From positions 1 to 64,000 of the forward strand of contig JBGVLZ010000024.1 in the NCBI GenBank assembly GCA_045124505.1: 64,000 nt of DNA, read 5' to 3'. Shown here piece after piece: positions 1-7,021 of this stretch. A program made the position numbers and the translations under genes. The DNA is from RGIG7213 sp045124505. GTDB taxonomy: Bacteria > Bacillota > Clostridia > Oscillospirales > CAG-272. The first letter of the stretch is position 1; each line of letters opens with the position of its first letter. A model generated the notes under the pieces. It ran no database searches, had not been told where the DNA came from, and was given only the letters and a program-made list of their open reading frames with translations.

Positions 1-140
1 TCTTTGCATCATATTTCTAAGCTTTTTTCGCTTTATACTTCGCTTATCTTATCTCGTCTGTTATTCAATTTTCAAGGACCAAGTCCGTCGCTCTCTCTTG
101 GCGACTCGTATATATTACCACATCTCTTTCGTTTTGTCAA
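1..140 (-). promoter_or_regulatory. rRNA operon promoter and 5' leader (reads leftward off the window)
   Basis: On the minus strand a consensus promoter is visible: TTGACA (complement of 135-140), a 17-base spacer, and TAATAT (complement of 112-117). Downstream, the minus strand carries a stretch resembling the CCTTGAAAATTGAATAA-type sequence (about 65-85) found in Firmicute rRNA leaders before 16S or 23S genes. The leader runs off the left edge, so the rRNA gene itself is not seen. A strong promoter followed by this leader suggests rrs lies just outside. Its direction is away from oriC, as expected for an rRNA operon. The stretch 141-387 holds no gene I can support. Confidence 0.7.
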
Positions 141-387
141 CTACTTTTTTCGTTTTTTTTCATCATAATTACACCCATCCGCGCGTGCCGTGTTTTCTAT
201 ATTTTAATTATACATTTATATGGATTTTTTTCAACGTAAAATTTCTTTTTATCATTTGCATTTTCGTTGATTTTTTAATGTAAAAAAGATATTTGATGCG
301 TATAATGTTTTTCGCAGGACGAATAACAATTCATGCCGAAGGCAATTCATCCATGACGGTGAAAACCATTTAATCGAATTTTATTGA

Positions 388-600
388 CACCTCATCCGTC
401 AGGCTTCGCCTGCCACCTTCCCCCACTGGGGAAGGCGTTTAATACGGACGTGCGATGCACGCCCCTACGGTATTGTGTACTCGGGATGGTGCCTGTAGGG
501 GCGATTCACGAATCGCCCGTTTGAAACCCATTTAATATGACACCTCATCCACCGCTATCGCGGTCCCCCTTCTCCCGCTGGAGAAGGCGTTTAATAATAC
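388..600. repeat. Mosaic of palindromic intergenic modules
   Basis: In order: a 'CACCTCATCC...GGGGAAGG' frame element with an inner AGGCTTCGCCT hairpin (388-434), a GGACGTGC/GCACGCC palindrome ending in CCCCTAC, a GTAGGGG module with arms GGCGATTC/GAATCGCC, and a second frame element with inner CCGC/GCGG hairpin. Linkers rich in AAACCCATTTAAT join them. The same modules recur in almost every intergenic gap of the window. ORFs predicted across them are artefacts of the repeats. Confidence 0.85.
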
Positions 601-670
601 CTCAACCACCGTGAAACCGTTTGAGGTGCGGCGGTTATTGGAGCAAAACCGACAAAATTGTTTTTTGTGC

Positions 671-699
671 TTGACAAACAGAACGGTGTGATTTATAAT
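671..699 (+). promoter_or_regulatory. Promoter of nrdR
   Basis: Perfect-consensus sigma-A type promoter: TTGACA at 671-676, 17-base spacer, TATAAT at 694-699, ending 30 bases before the nrdR start codon. I could not identify an NrdR box with confidence. Confidence 0.85.
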
Positions 700-729
700 T
701 AGTTTATCAAATAAAGGTAGGAAATAAAA

Positions 730-1188
730 ATGAAGTGTCCCGCTTGCGGTTATAAAGAAACAAAAGTCGTTGATTCACGTCCCATCGAAAACAACACCGG
801 CATACGCCGCCGCCGTGTATGTCTTGAATGCGGAACGAAGTTTTCAACGTATGAACATATTGAAATGATGCCCATTATGGTCATCAAAAAAGACAAAACA
901 AGAGAAGTTTTCGACAGATCAAAGCTCCTTGGCGGCATCCTGAAGGCTTGCCACAAACGTCCTGTCACGTCTGCTCAGGTGGAAAGCGTCGTAAGAGAGG
1001 TTGAAAACGCAATAAAAAGCTCCTCTAAAAGCGAAATCCCCTCTGTCGCCATAGGTACTATGGTAATGGACAAGCTGAAAGATATCGACGAAATTGCCTA
1101 TGTACGCTTTGCTTCAGTCTACCGTGAATTCAAGGATGTCGATACATTCCTCAAAGAGCTTACGGATATCAAAAATAACAAAGCATAA
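730..1188 (+). CDS. nrdR: Transcriptional repressor NrdR
   Basis: NrdR represses ribonucleotide reductase genes by binding NrdR boxes, sensing ATP/dATP through an ATP-cone. The 152-residue length is typical. The N-terminal zinc ribbon has the expected four cysteines (C3, C6, C31, C34) followed by the GTKFSTYE motif. The ATP-cone occupies about residues 49-139, with the family pattern IKKDKTREVFDRSKL. The start is supported by a consensus promoter directly upstream and an AGG-type ribosome binding site. It stands alone, with no ribonucleotide reductase in the window, and ends in a strong terminator. It is divergent from the rRNA leader. Confidence 0.97.
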   Translation: MKCPACGYKETKVVDSRPIENNTGIRRRRVCLECGTKFSTYEHIEMMPIMVIKKDKTREVFDRSKLLGGILKACHKRPVTSAQVESVVREVENAIKSSSKSEIPSVAIGTMVMDKLKDIDEIAYVRFASVYREFKDVDTFLKELTDIKNNKA

Positions 1189-1224
1189 AAAGTTTTCACC
1201 AAAACGGCGAGTGACCGTAAAAAA

Positions 1225-1283
1225 ATGGGGCCGGCTCATTTAAGGAAATAACTCCTGAAATAAGTCGCCCCATGTATTTTTTT
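1225..1283 (+). terminator. Rho-independent terminator of nrdR
   Basis: Arms ATGGGGC (1225-1231) and GCCCCAT (1267-1273) enclose a longer imperfect stem with GGA/TCC near the loop, followed by a T-run at 1277-1283. The 5' half contains an 18-base segment (1233-1250) that reappears exactly, inverted, at 1414-1431 in the terminator of the convergent lipoprotein gene. Confidence 0.85.
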
Positions 1284-1370
1284 GAATATTTATTCTGTAG
1301 GGGTGGTGCAATCAGTTCGTATGCGAACTGCGCACTCCCGCTTTTAATATTTTAATATATTTATATATTT

Positions 1371-1438
1371 CGAGGCGGACGACAAATGGTGGTCCCCCTC
1401 AAAGTTTACTATATATTTCCTTAAATGAGCCAGCCTCG
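1371..1438 (-). terminator. Probable terminator of the lipoprotein gene at 1444-2118
   Basis: Read on the minus strand, CGAGGC (complement of 1433-1438) pairs with GCCTCG (complement of 1371-1376), and an AT-rich tract follows. The 18 bases inside the 5' arm (1414-1431) are the exact inverse of 1233-1250 in the nrdR terminator. The T-run is weak, so the call is tentative. Confidence 0.5.
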
Positions 1439-1443
1439 TTCCA

Positions 1444-2118
1444 TTACTGTGCAAGTGCTGTGTCCACCGCCGCTTTTACGTCGTCAGGGTTTTCAACGCT
1501 TATCATTACAACATAGTCGCCCTTTGCGTAAACCGTCATAAGGGGGAAGATAAGGTCGCATACCTCGGGAGAATAAACCTTTATATCGGAATCCTTTATC
1601 TTCTGTATACGGTCCTCGCAGAGTGTCTTAACAGCGTCAACATCGGCTGTATCCTTGACCTTGAAAACGTCTATTTCAATGGGGGATTTGCCAACGGGCA
1701 TCAAAAATGCATATGCGTCGATCTTGTTTATTATTTCGGGGTATATCGGTTCAAAATTTTCATCGAAATCGATCTCACCGCCGAAGGAAGAAACGAAATT
1801 TATCGCAGACAGCGGAGAATTTACGCTGTCATAGACATTTGCAAGCGTCATGTTCTTGCCTGCTTCTTTTATGGCATTAAGCAGATCCACAGCGGGATTG
1901 TCAGCGGCGGGCGCATCGCTTGAGCCCGTTGTGCCTTCTGCCGTTTCGCCTGCTGCTTCTGTATCGGCTGTTGTTTCTTTGTCTGTTTCAGCTGATGTTC
2001 CGACAGCTGTGTCGGGTGTCGTTTCGCCTGCAGTTGTATCTGCGCTGTCATTTGCACATGATACAGCTGAAATAACTGTCGCTGACAGTAAAATTGCCGC
2101 AATAAGTTTTTTAATCAT
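1444..2118 (-). CDS. Secreted lipoprotein, DUF4358-like
   Basis: The 224-residue product begins with a lipoprotein signal peptide (MIKK, hydrophobic stretch, lipobox ending at C21). Residues about 25-75 form a Thr/Ala/Glu-rich low-complexity linker, typical of clostridial surface lipoproteins. The C-terminal 145 residues form one compact domain, with 'DVFKVKDTADVDAVKTLCEDR' character that resembles DUF4358 proteins. That assignment is from memory and not searched. It lies 12 bases downstream of the larger surface protein gene at 2131-4191 and is probably cotranscribed. No enzymatic motif is visible, and its function is unknown. Confidence 0.75.
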   Translation of the reverse strand: MIKKLIAAILLSATVISAVSCANDSADTTAGETTPDTAVGTSAETDKETTADTEAAGETAEGTTGSSDAPAADNPAVDLLNAIKEAGKNMTLANVYDSVNSPLSAINFVSSFGGEIDFDENFEPIYPEIINKIDAYAFLMPVGKSPIEIDVFKVKDTADVDAVKTLCEDRIQKIKDSDIKVYSPEVCDLIFPLMTVYAKGDYVVMISVENPDDVKAAVDTALAQ

Positions 2119-2130
2119 ACAATACCTCTT

Positions 2131-4191
2131 TTAACCTTTAAGAATCTTTCTGATGAAGAATACTATAGCCGCTGCTGCCGCCGCAATTATAATACCGCCG
2201 ACGATATAAACTATAATATTCTTGTTGAAGGGCTTATCTTCATCGTCTGATCTATCCGTATCATCGGAAGTATTAGCCTTCTTGTCTGTTTCGATGCCCG
2301 TTTCGGGTGCATCGGATGTTTCAATATCCTCTGTCACTGTAGTATCTGTTGCTGTTGTATCGGATACCGTAGGATCGAAAATATCTGTATCAAAGCTGTC
2401 TGTTACAGGAGGAATAACCGTTCCCTGATTGCCTGTGTTATTATTGTTTCCGGGATTTGTATTGTTTCCGGGTCTGTTTGTGCTTCCGGAGTTACCGCTG
2501 TTACCTGTATTTCCGCTGTTGCCTGTGTTGCCGCTGTTACCGGAGCTGCCGCTGTTTCCGCCGAGGGATGAGCCGGGATAATCTTCTTCAAAATAAGCTG
2601 TAATATAGTGGGAAGCATCTACATTTCTGAATGTATACGTACTTGCCGCGGCAACTGTCTTACCGTCTATAACAAGCTCCTTTATGTGGCATCCCTTGTC
2701 TGCCGTGATCTTGAATGTTACACTTTCCCCTGCCTTGACCTTTACATCGCCTGCAGGTGAGATAGAGCCGTATATGCCCGCACTTGCCGTTATTACGAGG
2801 TCCTTTGCGGAGAAATCTGCCTGTACCGTCTGATTTGACATCATTTCAGAGATAGTGAACATTGCTGATGCTTCTGCATTTGCACCGTTGATCTTAACGG
2901 AGGACAAAGCGTAATTTTCATTTGCTGTAATTCTTATAATTACTGTACCGCCCTTGAGATACGTCGATGTGCCCTCAGGGGAGATAGTTCCGTTTTTACC
3001 GCATGATGTTGTAACTGTTACAGTATTTGCCTTCTGTACGGGATAACCGCTGTTTGCATTGCTTGATGTTACCCAATTTGCGGATGTGTTGTTGTTAAGA
3101 AGAGTCAAAAGGGGTGCGGCTGTGAACGATGCGCCCTTGTCGGGTGTTACCTTACCGCTTGCGCTTGTGAATGTTCCGCAGTTCTTACCGTTTATGTTAG
3201 ATGAAGCAAGCAGTCTGCGGTAATATACGTTTGTTACGGATGCAGATGAACCGATCACACCGTAAACGGGATTTGACATTGTTGAGGGCATCGCTGTTGT
3301 GTAAGAGCCGCTTATCGAGCCCTGAAGGTCGCCTGCGATAGTACCTGCATTTGCCTTCACTTCCTGAGCTGTAACTGTAACTCCGCTGCTTGAAAATGTG
3401 TCCTTTATCTTCGCATTCTGTCCGACACTTCCCGCAACACCGCCGAGATTGAGGTTGTACTGTGCCTCAGCGTTATTTCTTATAGCAGAAAGTGAAACAT
3501 TACCGTCAGCACCGCATGCGTTAACTGTAGCGGAGCCTGTCATCTGACCGACAATGCTTCCTGCATGAAGATTTACGGTGTTCGACATGCCGATGCTTAT
3601 ATTGAGGCTGGGAGATGAAACGCAGTTGTTTATCTGACCGCCGTTCATTTTACCTACGATACCGCCTATGTATGCCGTTCCTGTAACTGTAATAGCCGAA
3701 GTACCGCTTACAAAGCAGTTTGTGATCGTTGAGTTATCGGCAATACCCGCAATAGCACCTGAATATGTTTCAGAACGGAATGTTGCCGAAACGCTTCCGA
3801 TAGAAACGTAAAGATTGCTTACCGTCGCATTTTTAAGTGAGCCGAAAAGGCCTGCGTTAGTGCCTATGATGCTTATGCCTGTGACCTTATGGTTGTTTCC
3901 GTCAAACTTACCCGAGAAGGGCTTTGAGGAAGTACCGATGGCTTCCCATCTTCCCGTATTTACCGATATATCGGTCATAAGCTTGAATGTTGCACCCGAA
4001 TAGTGAATACCTGAGCTTACGTTTGCGGCAAGCTGTTCAAGGTCTGCCGCACTGTCGATTATGAAAGGATCTGACTGTGTGCCCTTGCCTCCGAAATTAT
4101 AAAGCACATTCGGTGTAGCAGCCGCTGCCTGCGCAATAAAAAGCGCACATAGAACTGAAATCAATGCTGTGAATTTTAAAAAACGTCTCAT
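2131..4191 (-). CDS. Cell-surface protein with GLUG-like repeats and InlB-type bacterial repeats
   Basis: This 686-residue protein has an N-terminal signal peptide (to about A25). Residues about 35-380 resemble GLUG-repeat beta-helix surface proteins: 'F.GKFDGNNH', 'AGLFGSL..A.VSNL' and 'GGIVGKM.GG.I.NC' recur. Two tandem bacterial-repeat domains follow at about 390-541, each with an 'NG/YGSISP.G' start and an 'ITA...' core. Next come a Gly/Asn/Ser linker of short NSGNTG units (about 545-600), a Thr/Asp-rich stalk, and a C-terminal membrane helix (about 657-680) with basic residues after it. It is therefore secreted and held in the membrane by its C-terminus. It may act in adhesion or polysaccharide contact, but this is inferred from architecture only. 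Confidence 0.8.
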   Translation of the reverse strand: MRRFLKFTALISVLCALFIAQAAAATPNVLYNFGGKGTQSDPFIIDSAADLEQLAANVSSGIHYSGATFKLMTDISVNTGRWEAIGTSSKPFSGKFDGNNHKVTGISIIGTNAGLFGSLKNATVSNLYVSIGSVSATFRSETYSGAIAGIADNSTITNCFVSGTSAITVTGTAYIGGIVGKMNGGQINNCVSSPSLNISIGMSNTVNLHAGSIVGQMTGSATVNACGADGNVSLSAIRNNAEAQYNLNLGGVAGSVGQNAKIKDTFSSSGVTVTAQEVKANAGTIAGDLQGSISGSYTTAMPSTMSNPVYGVIGSSASVTNVYYRRLLASSNINGKNCGTFTSASGKVTPDKGASFTAAPLLTLLNNNTSANWVTSSNANSGYPVQKANTVTVTTSCGKNGTISPEGTSTYLKGGTVIIRITANENYALSSVKINGANAEASAMFTISEMMSNQTVQADFSAKDLVITASAGIYGSISPAGDVKVKAGESVTFKITADKGCHIKELVIDGKTVAAASTYTFRNVDASHYITAYFEEDYPGSSLGGNSGSSGNSGNTGNSGNTGNSGNSGSTNRPGNNTNPGNNNNTGNQGTVIPPVTDSFDTDIFDPTVSDTTATDTTVTEDIETSDAPETGIETDKKANTSDDTDRSDDEDKPFNKNIIVYIVGGIIIAAAAAAIVFFIRKILKG

Positions 4192-4268
4192 TCTGCATCT
4201 CCAAAAATTAAATTTTTGCTATCATTTTATCATATATATAAGAAAAATCAAGTATTATAAAATAAAAA

Positions 4269-4308
4269 AATAATATATTCCCTCTTAATAAATTGGGAAT
4301 ATATTATT
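4269..4308. terminator. Terminator below marR
   Basis: AT-rich hairpin with 14-base arms: AATAATATATTCCC at 4269-4282 and its inverse at 4295-4308. On the minus strand it is followed by a T-rich tract, placing it directly after the marR stop codon. Confidence 0.75.
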
Positions 4309-4314
4309 TATTCA

Positions 4315-4731
4315 TCACTTCAAATTGTCTGAAATTACCTTCAAGACACTGCAAAAAGCATCTATCTGCTCATCAGAAAGCGAGGCAAATGTTTCTTTTT
4401 GTATCTTTTGTATACTTTCCTTTGCCGCAGCATTCGCCTGTCTGCCTGCATCCGTCAGTCTGACGTGTGTTTTGCGCAAGTCGTAATCATCGACCTTGCG
4501 TGAAACAAGACCGAGCTTTTCCATCTTGCGGAGCATGATGCTTACCGTGGGTGCTTTGATACCGGTACGTTCCACAAGACTTAGCTGAGTTCCTCCGTCT
4601 TCCTCAGCCAGTGCGGACAGTAGCCTGCAGTAAAGGATCTTAAGCCCCTCTTTTTCCAGACCTTTTTTAAGTTTGTCCGCATAATTTTTACTAAGCGAAT
4701 TCAATTCGGCAATAATTTCACCGTACTGCAT
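4315..4731 (-). CDS. MarR-family transcriptional regulator
   Basis: Winged-helix regulator of 138 residues. The central part has the MarR pattern: helix-turn-helix 'SLVERTGIKAPTVSIMLRKMEKLGLV' followed by the wing 'RKVDDYDLRKTHVRLTDAGR'. The ATG at 4731 is preferred because a GGAGG site lies five bases upstream. A GTG six bases further upstream is the alternative and overlaps that site. It is divergent from the MATE transporter at 4965, the classic arrangement of a MarR repressor controlling a drug efflux pump. Its own promoter is at 4763-4791. I infer that the ligand is a substrate of the pump. Confidence 0.9.
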   Translation of the reverse strand: MQYGEIIAELNSLSKNYADKLKKGLEKEGLKILYCRLLSALAEEDGGTQLSLVERTGIKAPTVSIMLRKMEKLGLVSRKVDDYDLRKTHVRLTDAGRQANAAAKESIQKIQKETFASLSDEQIDAFCSVLKVISDNLK

Positions 4732-4762
4732 GTGCACCTCCGTTTGTTAGTTTTCTTACAGT

Positions 4763-4791
4763 ATTTTACACAAAAAATATAAATTTGTCAA
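4763..4791 (-). promoter_or_regulatory. Promoter of marR-type gene
   Basis: On the minus strand: TTGACA (complement of 4786-4791), 17-base spacer, TAAAAT (complement of 4763-4768). It lies 32 bases from the start codon. The region between this and the MATE promoter is the likely operator. Confidence 0.75.
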
Positions 4792-4904
4792 TACCTCACA
4801 ATTTTTTTTATTTAAAATTCATTTTTTTAACATAATTACCATGAAAAAAAGGGCATAATTTACTTTTAAGACATTTTTTTAAACATTTTTTTCACTTTAG
4901 TTAT

Positions 4905-4933
4905 ATGACAAATACAAATTCAAGTGTTATAAT
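4905..4933 (+). promoter_or_regulatory. Promoter of the MATE transporter gene
   Basis: ATGACA at 4905-4910, 17-base spacer, TATAAT at 4928-4933, 31 bases before the start codon. It faces away from the marR promoter. Confidence 0.8.
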
Positions 4934-4964
4934 CTAACGCATAATGTGAAAAGGAATCAAAAAA

Positions 4965-6320
4965 ATGGTAAATAACACAATTACGGAAAGGGACATTTTC
5001 CCAAAAGGATATATGAAGCGGTTGCTTGTACCGCTTATTTTGGAGCAGTTTCTGGCGATCACAATAGGTCTTGCCGATACGGTCATGGTCAGCAGCTCAG
5101 GCGAGGCGGCAATATCGGGTGTTTCACTCGTTGACCAGATAAATATCCTTTTGATACAGGCATTTGCCGCACTTGCGACGGGCGGTGCGGTCGTCGTGTC
5201 GCAGTATCTCGGACGGGGTGAGCAAACGCATGCAAGACGTGCGGCAAAGCAGCTCACGCTTATAAGCTTTTACGTTTCTGCCGTTATAATGGCAGTCTGC
5301 CTTTTGTTCTGTCCGCAGATACTAAAGCTGATATTCGGCGCTATTGACGCCGATGTTATGGCGAACTGCAGAATATATTTTTACACAACCGTGCTTTCCT
5401 TCCCGTTTCTTGCGCTGTACAATGCAGGCTCGGCATCCTTCAGGGCGATGGGTAAGGGACGTGTGATACTGATAATATCGGTATTCATGAATACACTCAA
5501 TGTTGTCGGAAATGCGGTGTTTATCTTCGGCTTCGGGCTCAGCGTGTTCGGTGCGGCGCTTGCAACGCTTATTTCAAGAGCTGTCGGCGGTATAACGATA
5601 ACGGCGATGTTACACAACAAAAACAACGAAGTGTATATTGAAGGACTTACAAAGCCGAAGCTCGAATTCAAGCTTATAAAGCGCATACTTTACATCGGAG
5701 TTCCCAACGGCATCGAAAACGGCATGTTTCAGGTCGGAAAGCTGCTTGTTTCACGTGTCGTTTCAAGCCTCGGAACGTCTGCTATTGCCGCAAATGCGGC
5801 GGCAAACACGATAGCGACGGTATCAAATATACCCGGTATGGCAATAGGTCTTGCGCTTGTCACCGTCGTCGGAAAGGCGATGGGGGCAAGACTGCCCGAC
5901 GTTGCGGAAAAATATTCAAAAAGATTTCTTTCACTTACATATTTGCTGATGCTTATATTCAATGCGGCAATATTTATATTTGCCTCCCCCGTGGCGGGAC
6001 TGTTTTCACTGACCGACGGCGGCAGAGCTGACACTGTCATCATCGTAAAGCAGTTCTGTGTTATTTCATCACTTTTGTGGCCGTTGGCATTCACACTTCC
6101 CAACTGTCTGAGAGGTGCGGGCGATGTTAAATTCACACTCGTTGTATCAATGCTTTCAATGTGGCTGTGCCGTGTTGCACTTTGTTACATTCTTTGTTAT
6201 ACGTCAGATCTCGGCATTTACGGCGTCTGGTATGCCATGTATGCCGACTGGGTGGCAAGAATAGTATTTTTCGTTTACCGTTTCGTAAAAGGCAAGTGGA
6301 AAACACTCACCGTCGTGTGA
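4965..6320 (+). CDS. MATE-family multidrug/Na+ efflux transporter
   Basis: A polytopic membrane protein of 451 residues with about 12 hydrophobic segments in two homologous halves, the normal MATE layout and length. The first helices carry typical features: 'LIL.QFL..TIGLADTVMVSS', 'GGAVVVSQYLGRGE', and in the second half 'GIENGMFQVGKLL' and 'A.AIAANA'. MATE proteins export cationic drugs or metabolites in exchange for Na+ or H+. An AAGGA site precedes the start. The divergent MarR regulator suggests inducible expression. The substrate cannot be told from the sequence. Confidence 0.93.
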   Translation: MVNNTITERDIFPKGYMKRLLVPLILEQFLAITIGLADTVMVSSSGEAAISGVSLVDQINILLIQAFAALATGGAVVVSQYLGRGEQTHARRAAKQLTLISFYVSAVIMAVCLLFCPQILKLIFGAIDADVMANCRIYFYTTVLSFPFLALYNAGSASFRAMGKGRVILIISVFMNTLNVVGNAVFIFGFGLSVFGAALATLISRAVGGITITAMLHNKNNEVYIEGLTKPKLEFKLIKRILYIGVPNGIENGMFQVGKLLVSRVVSSLGTSAIAANAAANTIATVSNIPGMAIGLALVTVVGKAMGARLPDVAEKYSKRFLSLTYLLMLIFNAAIFIFASPVAGLFSLTDGGRADTVIIVKQFCVISSLLWPLAFTLPNCLRGAGDVKFTLVVSMLSMWLCRVALCYILCYTSDLGIYGVWYAMYADWVARIVFFVYRFVKGKWKTLTVV

Positions 6321-6351
6321 TAAATTCAACCCTTTTATTTTTGCAATATTC

Positions 6352-6910
6352 AATGCGGATGAGGTGTGTAGGGGCGTGCATCGCACGTCCGCATTAAACG
6401 CCTTCTGTAGGGGACGGCGTCCTCGACGTCCCGCATGAAACGAGCGTAAATGGGTTCAAAAACACCTCATCCGTCACCTTCGGTGCCACCTTCTCCCGCT
6501 GGAGAAGGCTGAAAAATGGGTTTCAAACGGCGGGAGATAAACCCCCGCCCTACGGCACCACCACGAATATACAAACCGTCGTGGCGTGCATCGCACGTCC
6601 GCATTAAACGCCTTCCGTAGGGGTCGGCGCCCTCGACGTCCCGCATTAAACAAACATAAACGGGTTTAAAACGGGCGGTTCGTGAACCGCCCCTACAGGC
6701 CCACCCCGAATATACAAGACCGTAGGGGCGTGCATCGCACGTCCGCATTAAACGCCTTCTCCAGCGGGAGAAGGGGGACCGCGATAGCGGTGGATGAGGT
6801 GTCAGATTAAATGGATTTAAAACGGGCGGTTCGTGAACCGCCCCTACAGGCACCACCCCGAGTATACAAGACCGTCGTGGCGTGCATCGCACGTCCGCCT
6901 TAAACACCTG
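6352..6910. repeat. Dense REP-like mosaic, about ten palindromic modules
   Basis: This is the richest array in the window. It contains GTAG-headed palindromes of at least five arm classes: GGCGTGC/GCACGTCC (four copies), GGGACG/CGTCCC, the mixed GGGTCG.../...GACGTCCC, GGCGGG/CCCGCC, and GGGCGGTTC/GAACCGCCC (two copies). They are joined by three recurring linkers of about 15-25 bases, including one with CACCCCGAATATACA and one with GCATTAAACGCCTTC. Pairs often face each other as CTAC-linker-GTAG. The ORF that spans part of it (6467-6928, minus) is repeat-derived. Confidence 0.9.
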
Positions 6911-6931
6911 CATCAAAAACGGATCCAACAG

Positions 6932-6960
6932 TTGACAAACACATCAAAAGGATATATAAT
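6932..6960 (+). promoter_or_regulatory. Promoter of the VWA-lipase gene
   Basis: TTGACA at 6932-6937, 17-base spacer, TATAAT at 6955-6960. This perfect-consensus promoter directly follows the repeat array. Transcription would start about 55 bases before the start codon chosen at 7022. Confidence 0.85.
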
Positions 6961-7021
6961 TATAATGCGTAATTATATATCTTTTTTTAAAGGAAACAAA
7001 AATTCAGATCAGGAGATTTTT

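Noticed and set aside
98..283. 61-residue plus-strand ORF near the left edge
   Set aside because: Phe-rich translation of AT-rich DNA lying over the rRNA promoter on the other strand.
6467..6928. 153-residue minus-strand ORF across the intergenic region
   Set aside because: It is made entirely of repeat modules; the same peptide pieces (CDARPYG, RRLMRTCDARP) appear in many other repeat-derived ORFs. No ribosome binding site or family match.
6833..7021. N-terminal extension of the VWA-lipase protein
   Set aside because: The extra 63 codons are repeat sequence and promoter; the signal peptide and the AGGAG site point to 7022.
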